Below, one piece after another: positions 35,201-45,472 of a stretch of 64,000 bases of DNA (its first letter is position 1; every line of letters starts with the position of its first letter). The translations under genes and the position numbers were made by a program. The notes under the pieces are model-generated. The model was not told where the DNA came from, made no database searches, and saw only the letters and a program-made list of their open reading frames with translations. This DNA is from Dendrophyllia cribrosa. Its lineage: Eukaryota > Cnidaria > Anthozoa > Scleractinia > Dendrophylliidae. The stretch covers positions 6,996,262-7,060,261 of the forward strand of contig JAJLRJ010000013.1 in NCBI GenBank assembly GCA_024195265.1. Reading direction: 5' to 3'.

Positions 35201-37795
35201 TTTTGATTATTTACAGGGTCCAGTGTTATTCACTCTCCTATGGTTGCATTTCCTGCCAAGATCAAACCAGAACAGAACTGCTCTGGCTACAGCCCAATGG
35301 AAAACCACAACTCTGTGAGTTGTAGTGTGAATGAACCTCAGTCGCCTGCCGTCACCACATATGGTGGCCATACTCAGCAGTTACACAACAGGCCGATGAG
35401 AGACTGCAATATGAATGAAACGTCGTTTATCATGCAGTTAGCATCAACACCTAAGGGTCATGTGCCAGCGAGCTGTGGGTTTGGTATGAATCTTCAACAG
35501 CAGGGATTTACGTTTCGTCTGCCCATGCCAAATGCTCATATACCACCTGTAGGTTAGTTTCTTTTCATTTTTGTGGTTCTGTTTTTGTATGGTAAGGTGC
35601 AGTTGCACAATTATCACAGGTGGCCCACACAGCCAGATATTCAGTAGAATCTTTTTATCCAATAAAGTTGTATATTCAATGACATTTGGTGATATAACAT
35701 GGAAATAAAGAAAACATAACTATTTGTATGTTATTCCGGCGGGACAGTGTCCCTTCAATATAGTTAATGATGGTTTTCTCTGATATCCAAGGTTCGGCTC
35801 CTTCTCGTACTGGCCAAATCCCTAGTGAGTACATTCAGCTTCTTGAGCGACCCAGGTCAAGTTCGGCACCAAACAGTAGACACTTCAATCCTGTGACCTC
35901 AGCAGTGATACCTCCACCACTAACAAGATCACAAAGCGGTAACAGTATCATACAGAGCACTGGTGGAAGCAGCATGAATGCTGATCCACGCAATTCCCCT
36001 GGACACCAGCAGCAACAGTCTCCAGTGTCTACAAGCCCTAGTAAAACAAGTACTCCTTCTGGAATTACACTGAATACCACTGTTCAGATTATCCAGGTTA
36101 GTGAGAAATGGAATTTTACTCTTCAACAGCCAACAGAAAAGTCTCAAATAATTTTTTGAAAAAAATAATGCTGAAAAACAAACAGTGTCACAGAAAAGCA
36201 TTTTTGAAAAGCTTTCACTGGAATGACCACACTGTAGGATTATTCAGATGCAGACCCTTTTGTACACAGGTCAGACACTCTAACTACTGATCTACAGTTG
36301 TATGAGATTCGTTTCAAGCTAGGCCATTAGCTAGGTTCATATAAGACATGCATTCTGTGCATTGCTAGGATCAGCAATGTTGAAAGCATTATGTGAGGTG
36401 ACAAATAAAGAAAAAGGTTAAATTATAATCATGGTAATTTTTGGGGATCAAGATTTGTTGATCAACAGATGGTGAAACTGCTGTTCAACAATGTTGAACA
36501 GTGTATTATGCCTTGTTCAATGTTGAAATAGGCCATTCAACATGGCATAATACACTGTTCAACAATGTTGAACAGTGTAACATGGCTTATTGAATGAATG
36601 TTGAAATAGGCCATTCAACATGGCATAATACACTGTTCAACAATGTTGAACAGTGTAACATGGTTTATTGAACGAATGTTGAAATAGGCTGTTCAACATG
36701 TTGAACGTTGTTGAACTAAAGTAGAGACAGGCTCTATTCCATTAAACAAGTTGCAATGTGTTGAACAACGTCCATCAATCATTTTAAAATGTTGAATCTT
36801 ATGTGTTTTTTGTACTCATTCAACAAGTTGCAACATCGTTCAACATTTGTTGGGCAACAAATATTGAACAATGTTGAACCATGTATCATTTGCTTAAGTC
36901 TAATTTTTGTCCTATGGTTTTATTTTCCTAGTCTCCAACAAACACTCCTAATAGTGCAGCATCAACATATGGCAATCACTCAGGGAACCAACAGGCCTTC
37001 AGCTACCCAAACCTGACACCTGGTTGTCTATCTGCAGTCAGTCCTTCCATACCCATGGGCTTGTTTACATCACCAGGGAACACAGTAAGGGGCGGTATTC
37101 CTCCTCGCTGGCCTTCATCTATTGCAGTTGCACCTGTCTCTGGTGGGACAAATGTCGTGTCTGAAGAGGAGTCAACAGAATACAACCAGATTGTGTCAGG
37201 ATTTGGTGGAATGAACCCGGATGAGGGTATGCTGGAAGGTTGGTGTCAGGTACAATTTCACATACTCTGTTTTTATTAAATGTTAATCATTTTGTCCTTA
37301 GTTTGAAGGTGTGTAAGTGGCTTGTTATTATTCCTTTCATTTTAAAAGTCAAACCTTGGGTTGTGTCTTGTTGTTCCAACTTTTGAGTCTGTTGGTCCTA
37401 ACGTATTTCCATTTAAATGTAAGCTTCGGAGCATTACTTTCCTGTGGTACTGTTAAATCAAGTATAGTACTATTATAACAAAATGAAATTCAGAATTTTT
37501 CTTTAAGTTTAATCCTGGCCTCTCATTGTTATGCCACGAAAATGAGGGTACACATTATAGTCATTAAACCACTAGCAAACTTGTTTCATGTTTGTATTGA
37601 ACAAGGCCAAATTTATATCAAATTTTTGCAGCAAATATTTTATTCCTTCATTTGTCCCTGATCCTGTTTGGTTATCCTCAGTTCCGTAACAGCAATTAAT
37701 TTAATGTTTTATTTGTCATTTTAGAGAGGAATTTCTTCCCAGTGAATAACACTGCAGAGTCCATGGAAGTTATGTCTACTCGGATATCATCCTAA
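22320..37795 (+). CDS. NFI: Nuclear factor I (NFI/CTF) transcription factor
   Basis: NFI proteins bind TTGGC(N5)GCCAA sites as dimers and regulate transcription in the nucleus. I join eight exons: 22320-23007, 23292-23351, 30188-30256, 33680-33970, 35217-35552, 35792-36096, 36932-37238 and 37725-37795. All have GT-AG borders and compatible phases, total 2127 nt (708 residues plus stop). The DNA-binding domain (about residues 50-226) is very strongly conserved, with [35 protein letters not shown] and [20 protein letters not shown]. The conserved [10 protein letters not shown] segment follows across the next short exons. The rest is Ser/Pro/Gln-rich, as expected of a transactivation region. The exon model is inferred from sequence only. 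Confidence 0.93.
23292..23351 (+). CDS. NFI: NFI coding exon 2
   Basis: 60 nt, phase 1 at both ends. Acceptor TCGCAG, donor CACA|GTAAGC. It encodes a hydrophilic Ser/His-rich linker ([19 protein letters not shown]) after the DNA-binding domain. Confidence 0.8.
23352..25560. other. NFI intron 2, first part
   Basis: No exon, RNA or clear repeat recognised. Composition is typical intronic, AT-rich. Confidence 0.4.
25561..27200. repeat. Degenerate tandem repeat in NFI intron 2
   Basis: Phrases like ATGTTTGTTCTAAA, TACTTTAAATTACAACTGTT and TTTGGAAGTATTGCAAAAG recur near 25583, 25788, 25940, 26075, 26345 and 26592, with one more partial unit after 27085. Spacing is irregular (about 130-270 bp) and units are diverged. 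The TTAA element at 26658-27073 interrupts the array. Open frames across it are repeat-derived. Confidence 0.7.
26658..27073. mobile_element. TTAA-bounded foldback element in NFI intron 2
   Basis: The left end is TTAA then AGGGAACCTCCATT. The right end is AATGGAGGTTCTTT then TTAA. The inverted arms extend over most of the ~415 bp with mismatches; paired segments include AATATAATTTTAGTGTACAA with TTGTACACTAAAATTATATT. No coding. TTAA at both ends suggests piggyBac-type mobilisation. Confidence 0.75.
27201..30187. other. NFI intron 2, last part
   Basis: AT-rich intronic DNA. A GGCA tetranucleotide microsatellite lies at 29203-29234. No other feature is supported. Confidence 0.4.
29203..29234. 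repeat. (GGCA)n microsatellite
   Basis: About eight perfect GGCA units within NFI intron 2. Confidence 0.95.
30188..30256 (+). CDS. NFI: NFI coding exon 3
   Basis: 69 nt, phase 1-1, acceptor TTTTTAG, donor CAGAA|GTAAGT. It encodes [18 protein letters not shown], equivalent to the segment after the DNA-binding domain of vertebrate NFI. The next exon continues TPIKCV, which matches the SQTPI/SRTPV continuation in that family and supports the junction. Confidence 0.88.
30548..30830 (-). mobile_element. SINE copy in NFI intron 3
   Basis: Minus-strand copy of the SINE at 13825-14128. Read on the minus strand it has an A box TGGTCTAGTGG, a B box degraded to GATTCGAGCC, then the same body and 3' region (AAACTGGGTTAAGCTCCGGC). 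Its 5' head reads TGGAGGCGCAG. No clear target duplication was found. Confidence 0.88.
30831..32449. other. NFI intron 3, middle part
   Basis: AT-rich intronic DNA with a poly-G run at about 31006-31023. Segments near 31980-32230 and 32395-32420, 32950-33060 share phrases (AAGTGCACCCTGT, TTTTCTTGGTTTAGGAGTTG), suggesting a local duplication on both sides of the MITE at 32450-32933. No gene is seen. Confidence 0.4.
32450..32933. mobile_element. Inverted-repeat MITE in NFI intron 3, 484 bp
   Basis: Termini AGGCCTCGTCCACACGTAT and ATACGTGTGGGCGGGGCCT form imperfect inverted repeats. They continue inward through TCCGGATATTTTTTAAT and TTTTTTGTTGTGGA for about 60 bp. The motif CCACACGTATCC recurs internally. 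Non-coding. The superfamily is uncertain because no clean target duplication is visible. Confidence 0.75.
33355..33445 (-). repeat. 106-bp satellite monomer, single copy
   Basis: Reverse-orientation match: CTTTCATTTGAATGATCACA and GGATTTCATCCACAGACTTG. It lies in NFI intron 3, close to exon 4. Confidence 0.8.
33539..33601. other. Short hairpin in NFI intron 3
   Basis: Inverted arms GAGAAAGATGTAATG and CATTACATCTTTCTC separated by about 32 bp. It lies about 80 bp upstream of exon 4. Its role is unknown; it may be a remnant MITE. Confidence 0.6.
33680..33970 (+). CDS. NFI: NFI coding exon 4
   Basis: 291 nt, phase 1-1, acceptor TTTCTCTAG, donor TTCAG|GTTAGT. It encodes a Ser-rich, acidic segment with [20 protein letters not shown], which is a basic cluster followed by a likely phosphoacceptor stretch. 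The end ([16 protein letters not shown]) parallels the vertebrate NFI SPLSFSSG..W region. Confidence 0.88.
33971..35216. other. NFI intron 4 with dispersed repeats
   Basis: Positions 34040-34560 hold a dispersed-repeat-like segment with CTCACACCTTAGGCGTGAG. Positions 34725-35010 hold the satellite copies listed separately. No exon is seen. Confidence 0.4.
34725..35010 (-). repeat. Three reverse-oriented 106-bp satellite units
   Basis: AGCTTTCATTTGAATGGTCA occurs at about 34755, 34860 and 34966, giving a ~106-bp period, opposite in orientation to the 20830-21480 array. Confidence 0.88.
35217..35552 (+). CDS. NFI: NFI coding exon 5
   Basis: 336 nt, phase 1-1, acceptor TTTACAG, donor TGTAG|GTTAGT. 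It encodes a Pro/Ser/Asn/His-rich part of the transactivation region (for example [14 protein letters not shown] and [13 protein letters not shown]). No folded domain is evident. Confidence 0.85.
35792..36096 (+). CDS. NFI: NFI coding exon 6
   Basis: 305 nt, entering in phase 1 and leaving in phase 0. Acceptor ATCCAAG, donor ATCCAG|GTTAGT. It encodes a Ser/Pro/Gln-rich segment with [20 protein letters not shown]. Confidence 0.85.
36097..36475. other. NFI intron 6, first part
   Basis: Non-coding. A diverged fragment of the 106-bp satellite (AGCTTTCACTGGAATGACCA) lies at about 36210-36245. Confidence 0.5.
36476..36725. repeat. 78-bp tandem repeat rich in TTGAACA, NFI intron 6
   Basis: GCCATTCAACATGGCATAAT recurs 78 bp apart (about 36532 and 36610), with a diverged third unit near 36688. 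Each unit contains the self-complementary CTGTTCAACAATGTTGAACAG. Loose TTCAACA/TTGAACA motifs continue to about 36880. Confidence 0.85.
36932..37238 (+). CDS. NFI: NFI coding exon 7
   Basis: 307 nt, entering in phase 0. Acceptor TTTTCCTAG, donor GGAAG|GTTGGT in phase 1. It encodes [19 protein letters not shown] and [20 protein letters not shown], Pro/Ser/Gly-rich. A second, stronger-looking donor (CAG|GTACAA at 37249/37250), 11 nt downstream, would change the frame of the last exon. Confidence 0.82.
37374..37455 (+). repeat. Diverged 106-bp satellite unit, NFI intron 7
   Basis: CAACTTTTGAGTCTGTTGGT and CATTACTTTCCTGTGGTACTG in the order of the monomer. A single diverged copy. Confidence 0.75.
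37725..37795 (+). CDS. NFI: NFI last coding exon
   Basis: Acceptor GTCATTTTAG. Read in phase 1 it encodes [19 protein letters not shown] and a stop at 37793-37795. With the alternative upstream donor it would end after only five residues past a new junction, at the TGA at 37743. The C-terminus is the least certain part of the gene model. Confidence 0.65.
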
Positions 37796-40700
37796 GTGAC
37801 TGAGTGTTTAGCCTTCTGGGCATTCAAGTGTCTTCCTGGCTTGTAGATGAATACAGTGAAACTGCTAAGTACAGGGAAGTAAATTCATACCTCACAAGTC
37901 ATAACTGCATCTTTTAAAAGCACACAGACTCTGAATTATAAAACCCACCCAATGGTTTGTTATGATTTTCGTTGTTGTTAATTATTAGGATAAGAAGAAA
38001 GATGAAGTTCAACAGGTTCAAATTGCCATGTTTGTGGGTTCTTTGTGTTTGCTGAATTTTAATCCATTTTGTCCAATGACAGCTGTGTAAAACCTAGCTG
38101 TTTGTTGGTTTTCAGGGATAGAAATTACCACTCACCCAGGCAAGTGTCAAATCTTCTTGGCAATTAAAAATTGTACATTTTTTTGGTGCAATTCTAAACG
38201 TCCCTCGCCCAAATGACAAATGCTGCCAAAATTAAGTCTCCAACCATGGGTTTTGAAATAGAGTTTGAGTGTTATTGAAAGGTGTGGTAATAAACAACAC
38301 AAACTTGTATATGGTATGTTGTATCTAAAAGCAGACTAAGCACCTCTCATGCCATTTTGTGCAGTAATGTTTTATATTTGTAGTGAAGATCCCTAAAAAG
38401 GCTGAGCTCTAAAATTTGAGTGGCTCAGCCAGATAGAAAAGTCATTGTTCCATCATTTTAAGTTATTGTTCTACGTTTCTGTGTAAAGATATATTGGCAT
38501 AAAATATTAGAAGCATTCATGTACAAAGCAAAAATAATTAAAGGCTTTTAGAGTAATAATATTATAGTATCATATTTATAAATTGCATTAGTGGAATATT
38601 TTGGAAAGTGAAATAAAAAGTACATTCGCAATAATTAGAGTATTTCCATGCGCAAACACAATAATTAATAGTAAGAATAGGTCAGACAAATTTTTTAGAT
38701 GCTAAATAACACAATGTTAACATTAATGGAAATCTTGCCATAGGTGTAAAGCAATGTTTTCCAGTAATTGGGAAACAAGAGAGAGTACAAATTGTTAATA
38801 AGAATGCTGTTTGTAAAAAATGTGAATTATTTTCATGAGGATCAGATCAGTGAATTTATTAAACTTCAGGGTTAGTATAATCATTCCAAATACAAAAATA
38901 GAGCATAGCATTGTTTGGTGTAATTTATCATACTCTTTAAACTGTGTTCATGGTTTGTCATAACACTGTATTTATTTATAAATGGCCATTTGTACAGTCA
39001 TGTATAAAGATGTTTTGGGAAAATGTTTTTATACGGGGACAACCTCATGGTTTCCCCTTTCAGGGGGTATTTTCAACTTGTATTTTGTTTTGCTTCCTGA
39101 ATAAACTATATTGTTATGTTCTTTTATCATTTTGTTAACAACACTAAAAATTTGGGATGGCCATTTTGCAATGAATACAGCTGGTATGTCGCTCAAGCTT
39201 GAATGATGAATGAAAATGAACTTTTGAAGAGTGGAAAACGTCCTTAAGTTCGATGTTTCAAAACAATAAATAAATTTCTCAGTTTTATAGTCAATTCAAA
39301 CTTGGAAAGATTGGGTATCAAGGCTGTGCTTTACGAGTTATCATTAGGGTGCCCAGCAGTTAAAGCTATGTGCATAAACACAGTTTTTCTTGTCACCAAA
39401 AGTTAGTTGCCTATGACACCCAGGCACTGCTAGAGTACAGCCTTGGGTATATCCCTAACTGACACTTATGTTGGTACTGATGCTTTAAAGTGTCAAGTGG
39501 TTAACAGACAATTGAGGACTTTTGTAGCAACAGGTCACAAATTTCCATACTTTTCAAGCCACAAGGAGTTTGAATGAGCTGTTTTCGGACATAGTCCTTC
39601 AACGTTCTGTTGGCAAAAAGTTGCTAAAAGGCCGAGACAGTGGTTCTAATCAGTTTCTATCTTGGTCTTTTACCACCAGTGAAATAATTTGCAGTATCCA
39701 TCGATTATTTTTTTCATTCACCAAAATCAATATTGAAGTGTGACTGCTTGTCAGATGCCATAAGAGCATTGAGGTTTGCGAAAAAATATTTGAAGGATAA
39801 TATATGTCCAAGCTTTTATTTGGCTTGCTCAGATAGTTGTCTTTGGACATGATTTGTCCCTTAAAGCTAATAGTTTAACTGAATCCTTGCTCTCAGAATT
39901 AACTGCTTGCTTCTGGAACAGATTATGTGCGTGGACAAATATTCCTGGACATGTTTGAAGCCAAATGGAAGCTCTTGTTTGTATATCAAAATAATTAACT
40001 TGCCACAGCGACTTTAATTCCCTTAATTCTGAAACTTTTTTAAAATTGAAATGAAATCATGGCAATGCAAAATATATTTAGTGTGTAATTTTGATAACAA
40101 TATTATATAGATGCAGAAAAAAATGATGTACAGTAGATGAAAAATTTAGATTGTTTTGTAGTACAACAGGTTCTGTACATAGTCCAAAAGTGTTCTTGTT
40201 TAATAGTCGTTAAATTCTGGTACATGTAGTTTCACAAAAAGATGTGGAGTTTATAAACAATAATTAATGAATATCATGATAATACTGTGCTTCAAAGCTG
40301 CTCAGAGCAGCCAGTTAGGGGCTTGGTTGGTAGAGATTTTATAAATAGGGCTATCTTTTTTAAAAGGGATGCTTTTTTTACTGATAGTAGATTTCCTACA
40401 GTATGTTTGTATAGTTCAGATATTAATTAGTCTTCATAAGATAATTCCAGTAATATATATGAAACATTTCACATGTCTTCTTTTATAAAAATTTGTAGAT
40501 GATTGACAGAATGTCATTAGTTTTGTACCTGATTTTGCACTTAACATTTTTTTAAGCTTTTTGTATGTTTTATATGTGATTGCAGCACTTATTTTGGCCA
40601 TAGCTGTTTTTATTTATTGTTGTGTTCAACAGTGAAAGCATTATAGCTTGAAATGCGTGAGCCACAATATGCAAGGAAATTTGATTGTATCCGATTCTGT

Positions 40701-40991
40701 GCATGCATTTTAAAAATCCCCAAAGTAATTCAGTCCTTACATTTAAAAGTATCTTTCCTCGTTTATGTTTTCACCATTTATCTTTCTCACAATTCAATTA
40801 GTTACATAGCTGTGCTTTAAACCCTTTAAACCCCAATGGTGATCATCACCAAATTTCTTCTTGTAATATCAATGCGTAATCAATCAAAGAGGTCATGAGA
40901 ATTGAGGATATGATCACCAAAGATGAATTCTCTTGATATTTTAAGAACGTCTGCCCACTACTGCTACAATAAATGTATGGGGGATTATATA
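37796..40991 (+). other. Possible long NFI 3'UTR, first part
   Basis: AT-rich DNA with no other gene. AATAAA-type signals lie at about 38612 and 39264, among others, so the transcript end cannot be chosen from sequence. No repeats stand out. Confidence 0.4.
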
Positions 40992-41177
40992 CAGTCGAAC
41001 TTGTATTAAGTGGCACCGTATTACGCGGTCACCCTCTATTAAGCGGTCTCTTAAAAATCCCCGGAATTAAATCGCTCCCCATATTTACAGTAAACTTGAC
41101 CTCTTTTAAGCTGTCACCTCAATTAAGCGGTCAGTTGGCTATTCCCTGAGGGTGACCGCTTAATAGAGGTTTGACTG
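40992..41177. mobile_element. TA-bounded pogo/mariner-like MITE, 186 bp
   Basis: Ends CAGTCGAACTTG... and ...AGGTTTGACTG with TA outside both (40990-40991, 41178-41179). The interior repeats ATTAAGCGGTCA-like words on both strands (TTAAGTGGCACC, TTAAGCGGTC, GACCGCTTAATAG). Non-coding. Confidence 0.82.
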
Positions 41178-43880
41178 TATATTATATTGGGGATTTAATG
41201 GCTTAGAAAGATCCCTTGGGAGACTTGTTCTTCCAGATCACAGCATAGCATTGAGCTGCACATAACAATATGTTTTGAGAAGATTTTTTTTAACAAATAT
41301 CAGTTGTTAGTTTATCAAGGTTCATTTTTCATAGTCTTGTTGATTTCTTCATATGCTTGTCTTGCGGATGCTATGTTTTAAAATGTCTACATAAGCAACA
41401 TTTTAGTACTGATTTGTTTGAATAGCCTTGCACTTAGGAAGCATAAAAACAAGCTATGGTTTTAGTCCAGAAATATGGCATTTTTTAAGAACTTGGATAC
41501 TTTTTTATTGTTTTATTGGGAGAGTTCAACCTCAATTTATTACAATATTTTTGCTTGGTGTATTATTTGTCTGAGTAACAAAGCTTAAAGAGTGGGGATG
41601 GTGGCATTCTTGAAACTATTAGTGGTGGCTTAATTCTGCTTGCAAAGGAACGTCTGTGGTATTTTTTTTTAATGCAGATATCTCGGTTGAGTTGTCATTC
41701 ACACCTCGAAAGAAAGTCTTGTCACATCTTTTTTTCTTTGAGCTTTGTTAGTTTCTTTGCTGCACCTAAAATGTTAGGGAGATGAACTTTGCACAGATTA
41801 TTTGGAGATGTAGTGTATTATAAGTTATGTTCCAGTTTGAAACAATTTTGAATGATTGTCTTAAGAGGGAATTCCTTGGGAAGCATTTCAAAATTGTCAG
41901 GACTATAGTATGTGATCTTCTTTTGTACAAGCTGTTATGGAAATGAAATAAAAGGAAACGAACTCAATCTTGTGATTGTCTGATTATAAGAGATAGTAAT
42001 TTGATGCAATTCATCGCTCTCTATAGTAACCAGGAGAAATTTGGACAGTTCCTTGATGTTGTAGACGTTACGATCACCAAATGATGTAAAAACAAGATTC
42101 AAAAGACAGTGAACAATGTTTCACTAAAATTGTATGTTTTTGGCCTTAAAAACCACAGTTTTGTCAAAATAATGACTTATTGTCAAAGTACTTAATATAG
42201 CTCCACTATGTACACCTTAAAAACTTTTAATGCCATGGGCATGGATGAGTGGCATTGAAGCTTATAGGGAGGTCCAGGGGCATGCACCCTCGGAAAATTT
42301 TTCAGATTTTACCCTCTAAAATGCCATTTCCAACAACTGTATAAAACAATTTTATTCTATTAATTTTATGAACCACAAGGGAGAGACATGAAGAGTCAAA
42401 CAAATTGCTCAAAGGGAGGGTTGCAACTCCAGCCCCTAGAGAGGTGTTCTATGGGGTTTTATTACACAACTAAAATAGCTGAGAGCACCAATAGTAACAT
42501 CAGCCAATCAGAATTTTTATTTGGTGGTCCTGGTACAGTTTTTTAATTCACATTTTTCAATCATGTTATAAATCTCTTATTAACCATGCTTGCTCAGGAC
42601 TGTACTGGGAGAATATCGGCCCAAAGTCTTTTTTGTATGGACCTCGTTCACGACGCTGTGCTCAGTCTGTACTGACAAGACCTCAGGTGAACATTCTCCA
42701 ATACGGCCCTTGTGCTTGGTCATAAAAGCTTTAACTTAAGCTTATATACAGGTCATGGAAATCCTTGAAAGTCAAGGAGTTTTAGCATTGATAATAACAT
42801 TAATGAATTCACACACCTGTTACATGAGAATTTGACAAGTTTCTTGATTTTACATAAATTATCCACCTCCCAATGGTCACCTTATATTTGCAATTTGCGG
42901 AGTTAAGACAGAAGCAAGAAAAACAAAATATAAGCTTAAGCTTAAACTAAAATGCCTGGCATCCCTCACTGGTTTGCAGTGGCGAGTATGCTGTTCAGTG
43001 TGTGAACTTTATGAATGAAAGGACAGTTATGATGTAGCCATGCATGTTAACATAACTAAGCTTAACTTTCGAAGCTGATGGAAATGTTAAAGCAATAAAT
43101 TTTACCTGGTTTGGAAGCGAAGCGGCCATGCTTATCGCTGCTGTTACTCCATTTTCTCTCACAATCTTCTTGATGGGTTGCTGCTAAAAGTTCACAGCAC
43201 CGTAACCCTACACTTATTAGGCAAACCGACTGGGTTTTGCAAGTTTGAAGTGAAAATCTCTCAAACCTTTGTCATAAGTCGTCTCGACTCTGACTTGCCG
43301 TTGTAGACCGTCGGAGCATCGCCATGTTTCCTCCATTTTTAGAGCCCACCCGCGTCCAAAATTTCGCGCGCTTTATTGCATTGACTCTGCGCAGACTCAA
43401 GTTGTTTCGACCGCTGACCAAATGAAACGTGGGCTCTGGGACGAGAATGCTTGACCAACGGAACAAATGGCGAGTGTGTTTTTTGTGTGCGCATATGCGC
43501 GCCGACACTATGCTATCGACGGTTCACTGTCCACGGGCTGATCGATCCACGTTGTCACAGAAATTTTGTTTAATAACAGAAAGTTTGTTAACAGGAAGTG
43601 GTTACATTATTTTTTATTATTTAATTTATTATTTATTTTTTATAGGAATAGAGAACTTTAATTATAAAACACAATGTATAAGTTTACAATAAATTCCTTT
43701 ACAAAGCCTTTAAAATGTATGTATACCTACATTTATTATTTATTTATTGTTTTTATTTATTTATTATTTCTTTTATTGTTAAAACAATAGAACCACCAAC
43801 ACCAGAATATCAGCTACAACAGTGATTCAATTAATGTATCACCACCTTTATCGCTAGGCAACCGGAAAGAGATCACACAT
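41178..43880. other. Possible 3'UTR end, then intergenic DNA
   Basis: An AATAAA at about 41946 after a long AT-rich tract could be a distal NFI polyadenylation signal. Positions 42010-42100 resemble the 45808-45951 inverted-repeat unit. Positions 42240-42440 look like a dispersed repeat (GGAGGTCCAGGGGCATGCACC). Positions 43090-43560 are more GC-rich with open frames on both strands but no recognisable protein. Confidence 0.4.
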
Positions 43881-44033
43881 TAGACTGCTAGCAGTCCCTC
43901 TCTGGATAGTTGAGCAGTGAGCAAATACGCGATCGGCGATCAACCGAGCGGCGAGCGAGCAAAAAATAATGCGAACCGAGGGGGTGATTAGCTCGCCCGC
44001 TCGATTGACTGAAAAGGAACAGCTAACAGTCTA
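43881..44033. mobile_element. Mutator-like MITE with 9-bp target duplication
   Basis: The element TAGACTGCTAGCAG... to ...CTAACAGTCTA is flanked on both sides by the identical 9-mer ATCACACAT (43872-43880 and 44034-44042). A 9-bp duplication is the mark of Mutator (MuDR) transposition, among others. Terminal repeats of about 17 bp are imperfect. GC-rich interior, non-coding. Confidence 0.85.
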
Positions 44034-44127
44034 ATCACACATCAAATTCGCTGGCACGAGACCTAAATTCCACACTTTCTACAGACTAAATTCTGCAAAA
44101 GCCGACACTTGGCCGACGAATGTATGT

Positions 44128-44448
44128 TAGCCTGCGTAGCGGGCGCATGAAAATAATATGGGCGCAAGAAAGAACGGGGCGCGTGTCTTGAACAAACTGG
44201 TATAATATCAAACTTGTTGACAAGATTTATATCATGTCAGCTGTCATGTCTCTCTAGATCTTTGAATATCTACACTGTAAGCTTAGAGTCGAGACTCTTT
44301 AGAAGTGCACTACGCTATTATGAAAGATCTAGAGTGAGACATGATATAAATCTTGTCAACAAGTTTGATATTATACCAGTTTGTTCTAGACGCGCGTCCC
44401 GTTCTTTCTTACGCCCATAATATTTCCATGCGCCTGCTGCGCAGGCTA
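44128..44448. mobile_element. Palindromic MITE with TAGCCTGCG ends, 321 bp
   Basis: Ends TAGCCTGCGTAGC and CTGCGCAGGCTA. The inverted arms run inward for over 120 bp with few changes (for example CAAACTGGTATAATATCAAA on the left pairs with its reverse complement on the right). The termini resemble the 46260-46382 element. No matching 9-mers flank it, so the insertion may be old or rearranged. Confidence 0.85.
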
Positions 44449-44524
44449 GAAGAAGATCTGACAAGAAGATAATAAAGGCCGCGCGTGACAGCCTCGTTGG
44501 TTAAGGTTGGGGGTACACCTGAAT

Positions 44525-44655
44525 GCCATTTTTCCGCCACTTTACATGGGTTTAATGGGAATATCTCATGAATCTATGTTATAGGGTGTTTTGTAAATTT
44601 TTGCGTGATTTTTGGGTATGTTTGGAAGGAAATAGTTTTTCTCAAAGGATTTGTA
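44525..44655 (+). repeat. Dispersed repeat, partner at 0.8 kb
   Basis: Inverted match to 815-990, sharing TATGTTTGGAAGGAAATAG-type and TTTTCCGCCACTT-type segments. Non-coding. Confidence 0.5.
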
Positions 44656-45472
44656 CTGTAGAATATTTTCTTTTTTCCTGACGATGCCGTGTACGGCGAA
44701 AGCTCGGAGTAAAATAAATACAGTAGCTTAAGGCCTTACTTGATCCGTAGAACAACTTCAATCGTTTATTTAATGAAGTTTTTAAATTAGAAGATGGACA
44801 CCAAAATAGTCCACTATTAACCTGGGGTGCTCTTGCGTGAGTATCAACTGTCTGTTGGTGTTCCAAAAATCATTTTCTTTCTTCTATCCTCTTTTAACCT
44901 GTTAAAATTTCATTCAACTCCAGGTGTACCCCTGCCTTAATTTTTTATAATTCCGGATACCCAACATGCAGGTGACCTGGTAGAGTTGGCCTTCAACGGG
45001 TCTTTAACGGGTAGACAAACTTCGAAAAGAAGCGTGAAAGTTGAATTAACTACACATCCAAAAATTTAGCAACGTACAGTAGACACATTCTGTCAAAAGG
45101 GAGCCTATTTTTTTTTTTTTACTTTACCATAGCCTCTTGGAAACGCCTGGCCACGCAAGCTAGTTGTAACAAGGGCTGGAAAATATACCGATAAAGAAAA
45201 GTGACCCACATTGGGTCGGGAAAAATGTGGATGTTGCCGAGATCTGCCGAAGGTTCATACGATAGCCCGTAAGCTGGGTCAAGGCCTTTACTTGATGTGT
45301 TTCTTTTTCGTTAAAGGGACACTGTCCGCCGAAATAGCAAAATTTTGCTTAGCTTATTTCCACGTTATATCGCCAAATACCACCAAATATACAACTTAGT
45401 TGGATAAAAAGATTCTATAGAGCAAAACAAAAGCAGTAGTTTGGAAATAAAGTGCAGGATTGCAAGGATTGA

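Noticed and set aside
35683..35756. A conserved regulatory element in NFI intron 5
   Set aside because: GACATTTGGTGATATAACAT and GGGACAGTGTCCCTT match the end of the TTAA element family seen at 45315 and 57702, so it is an element fragment.
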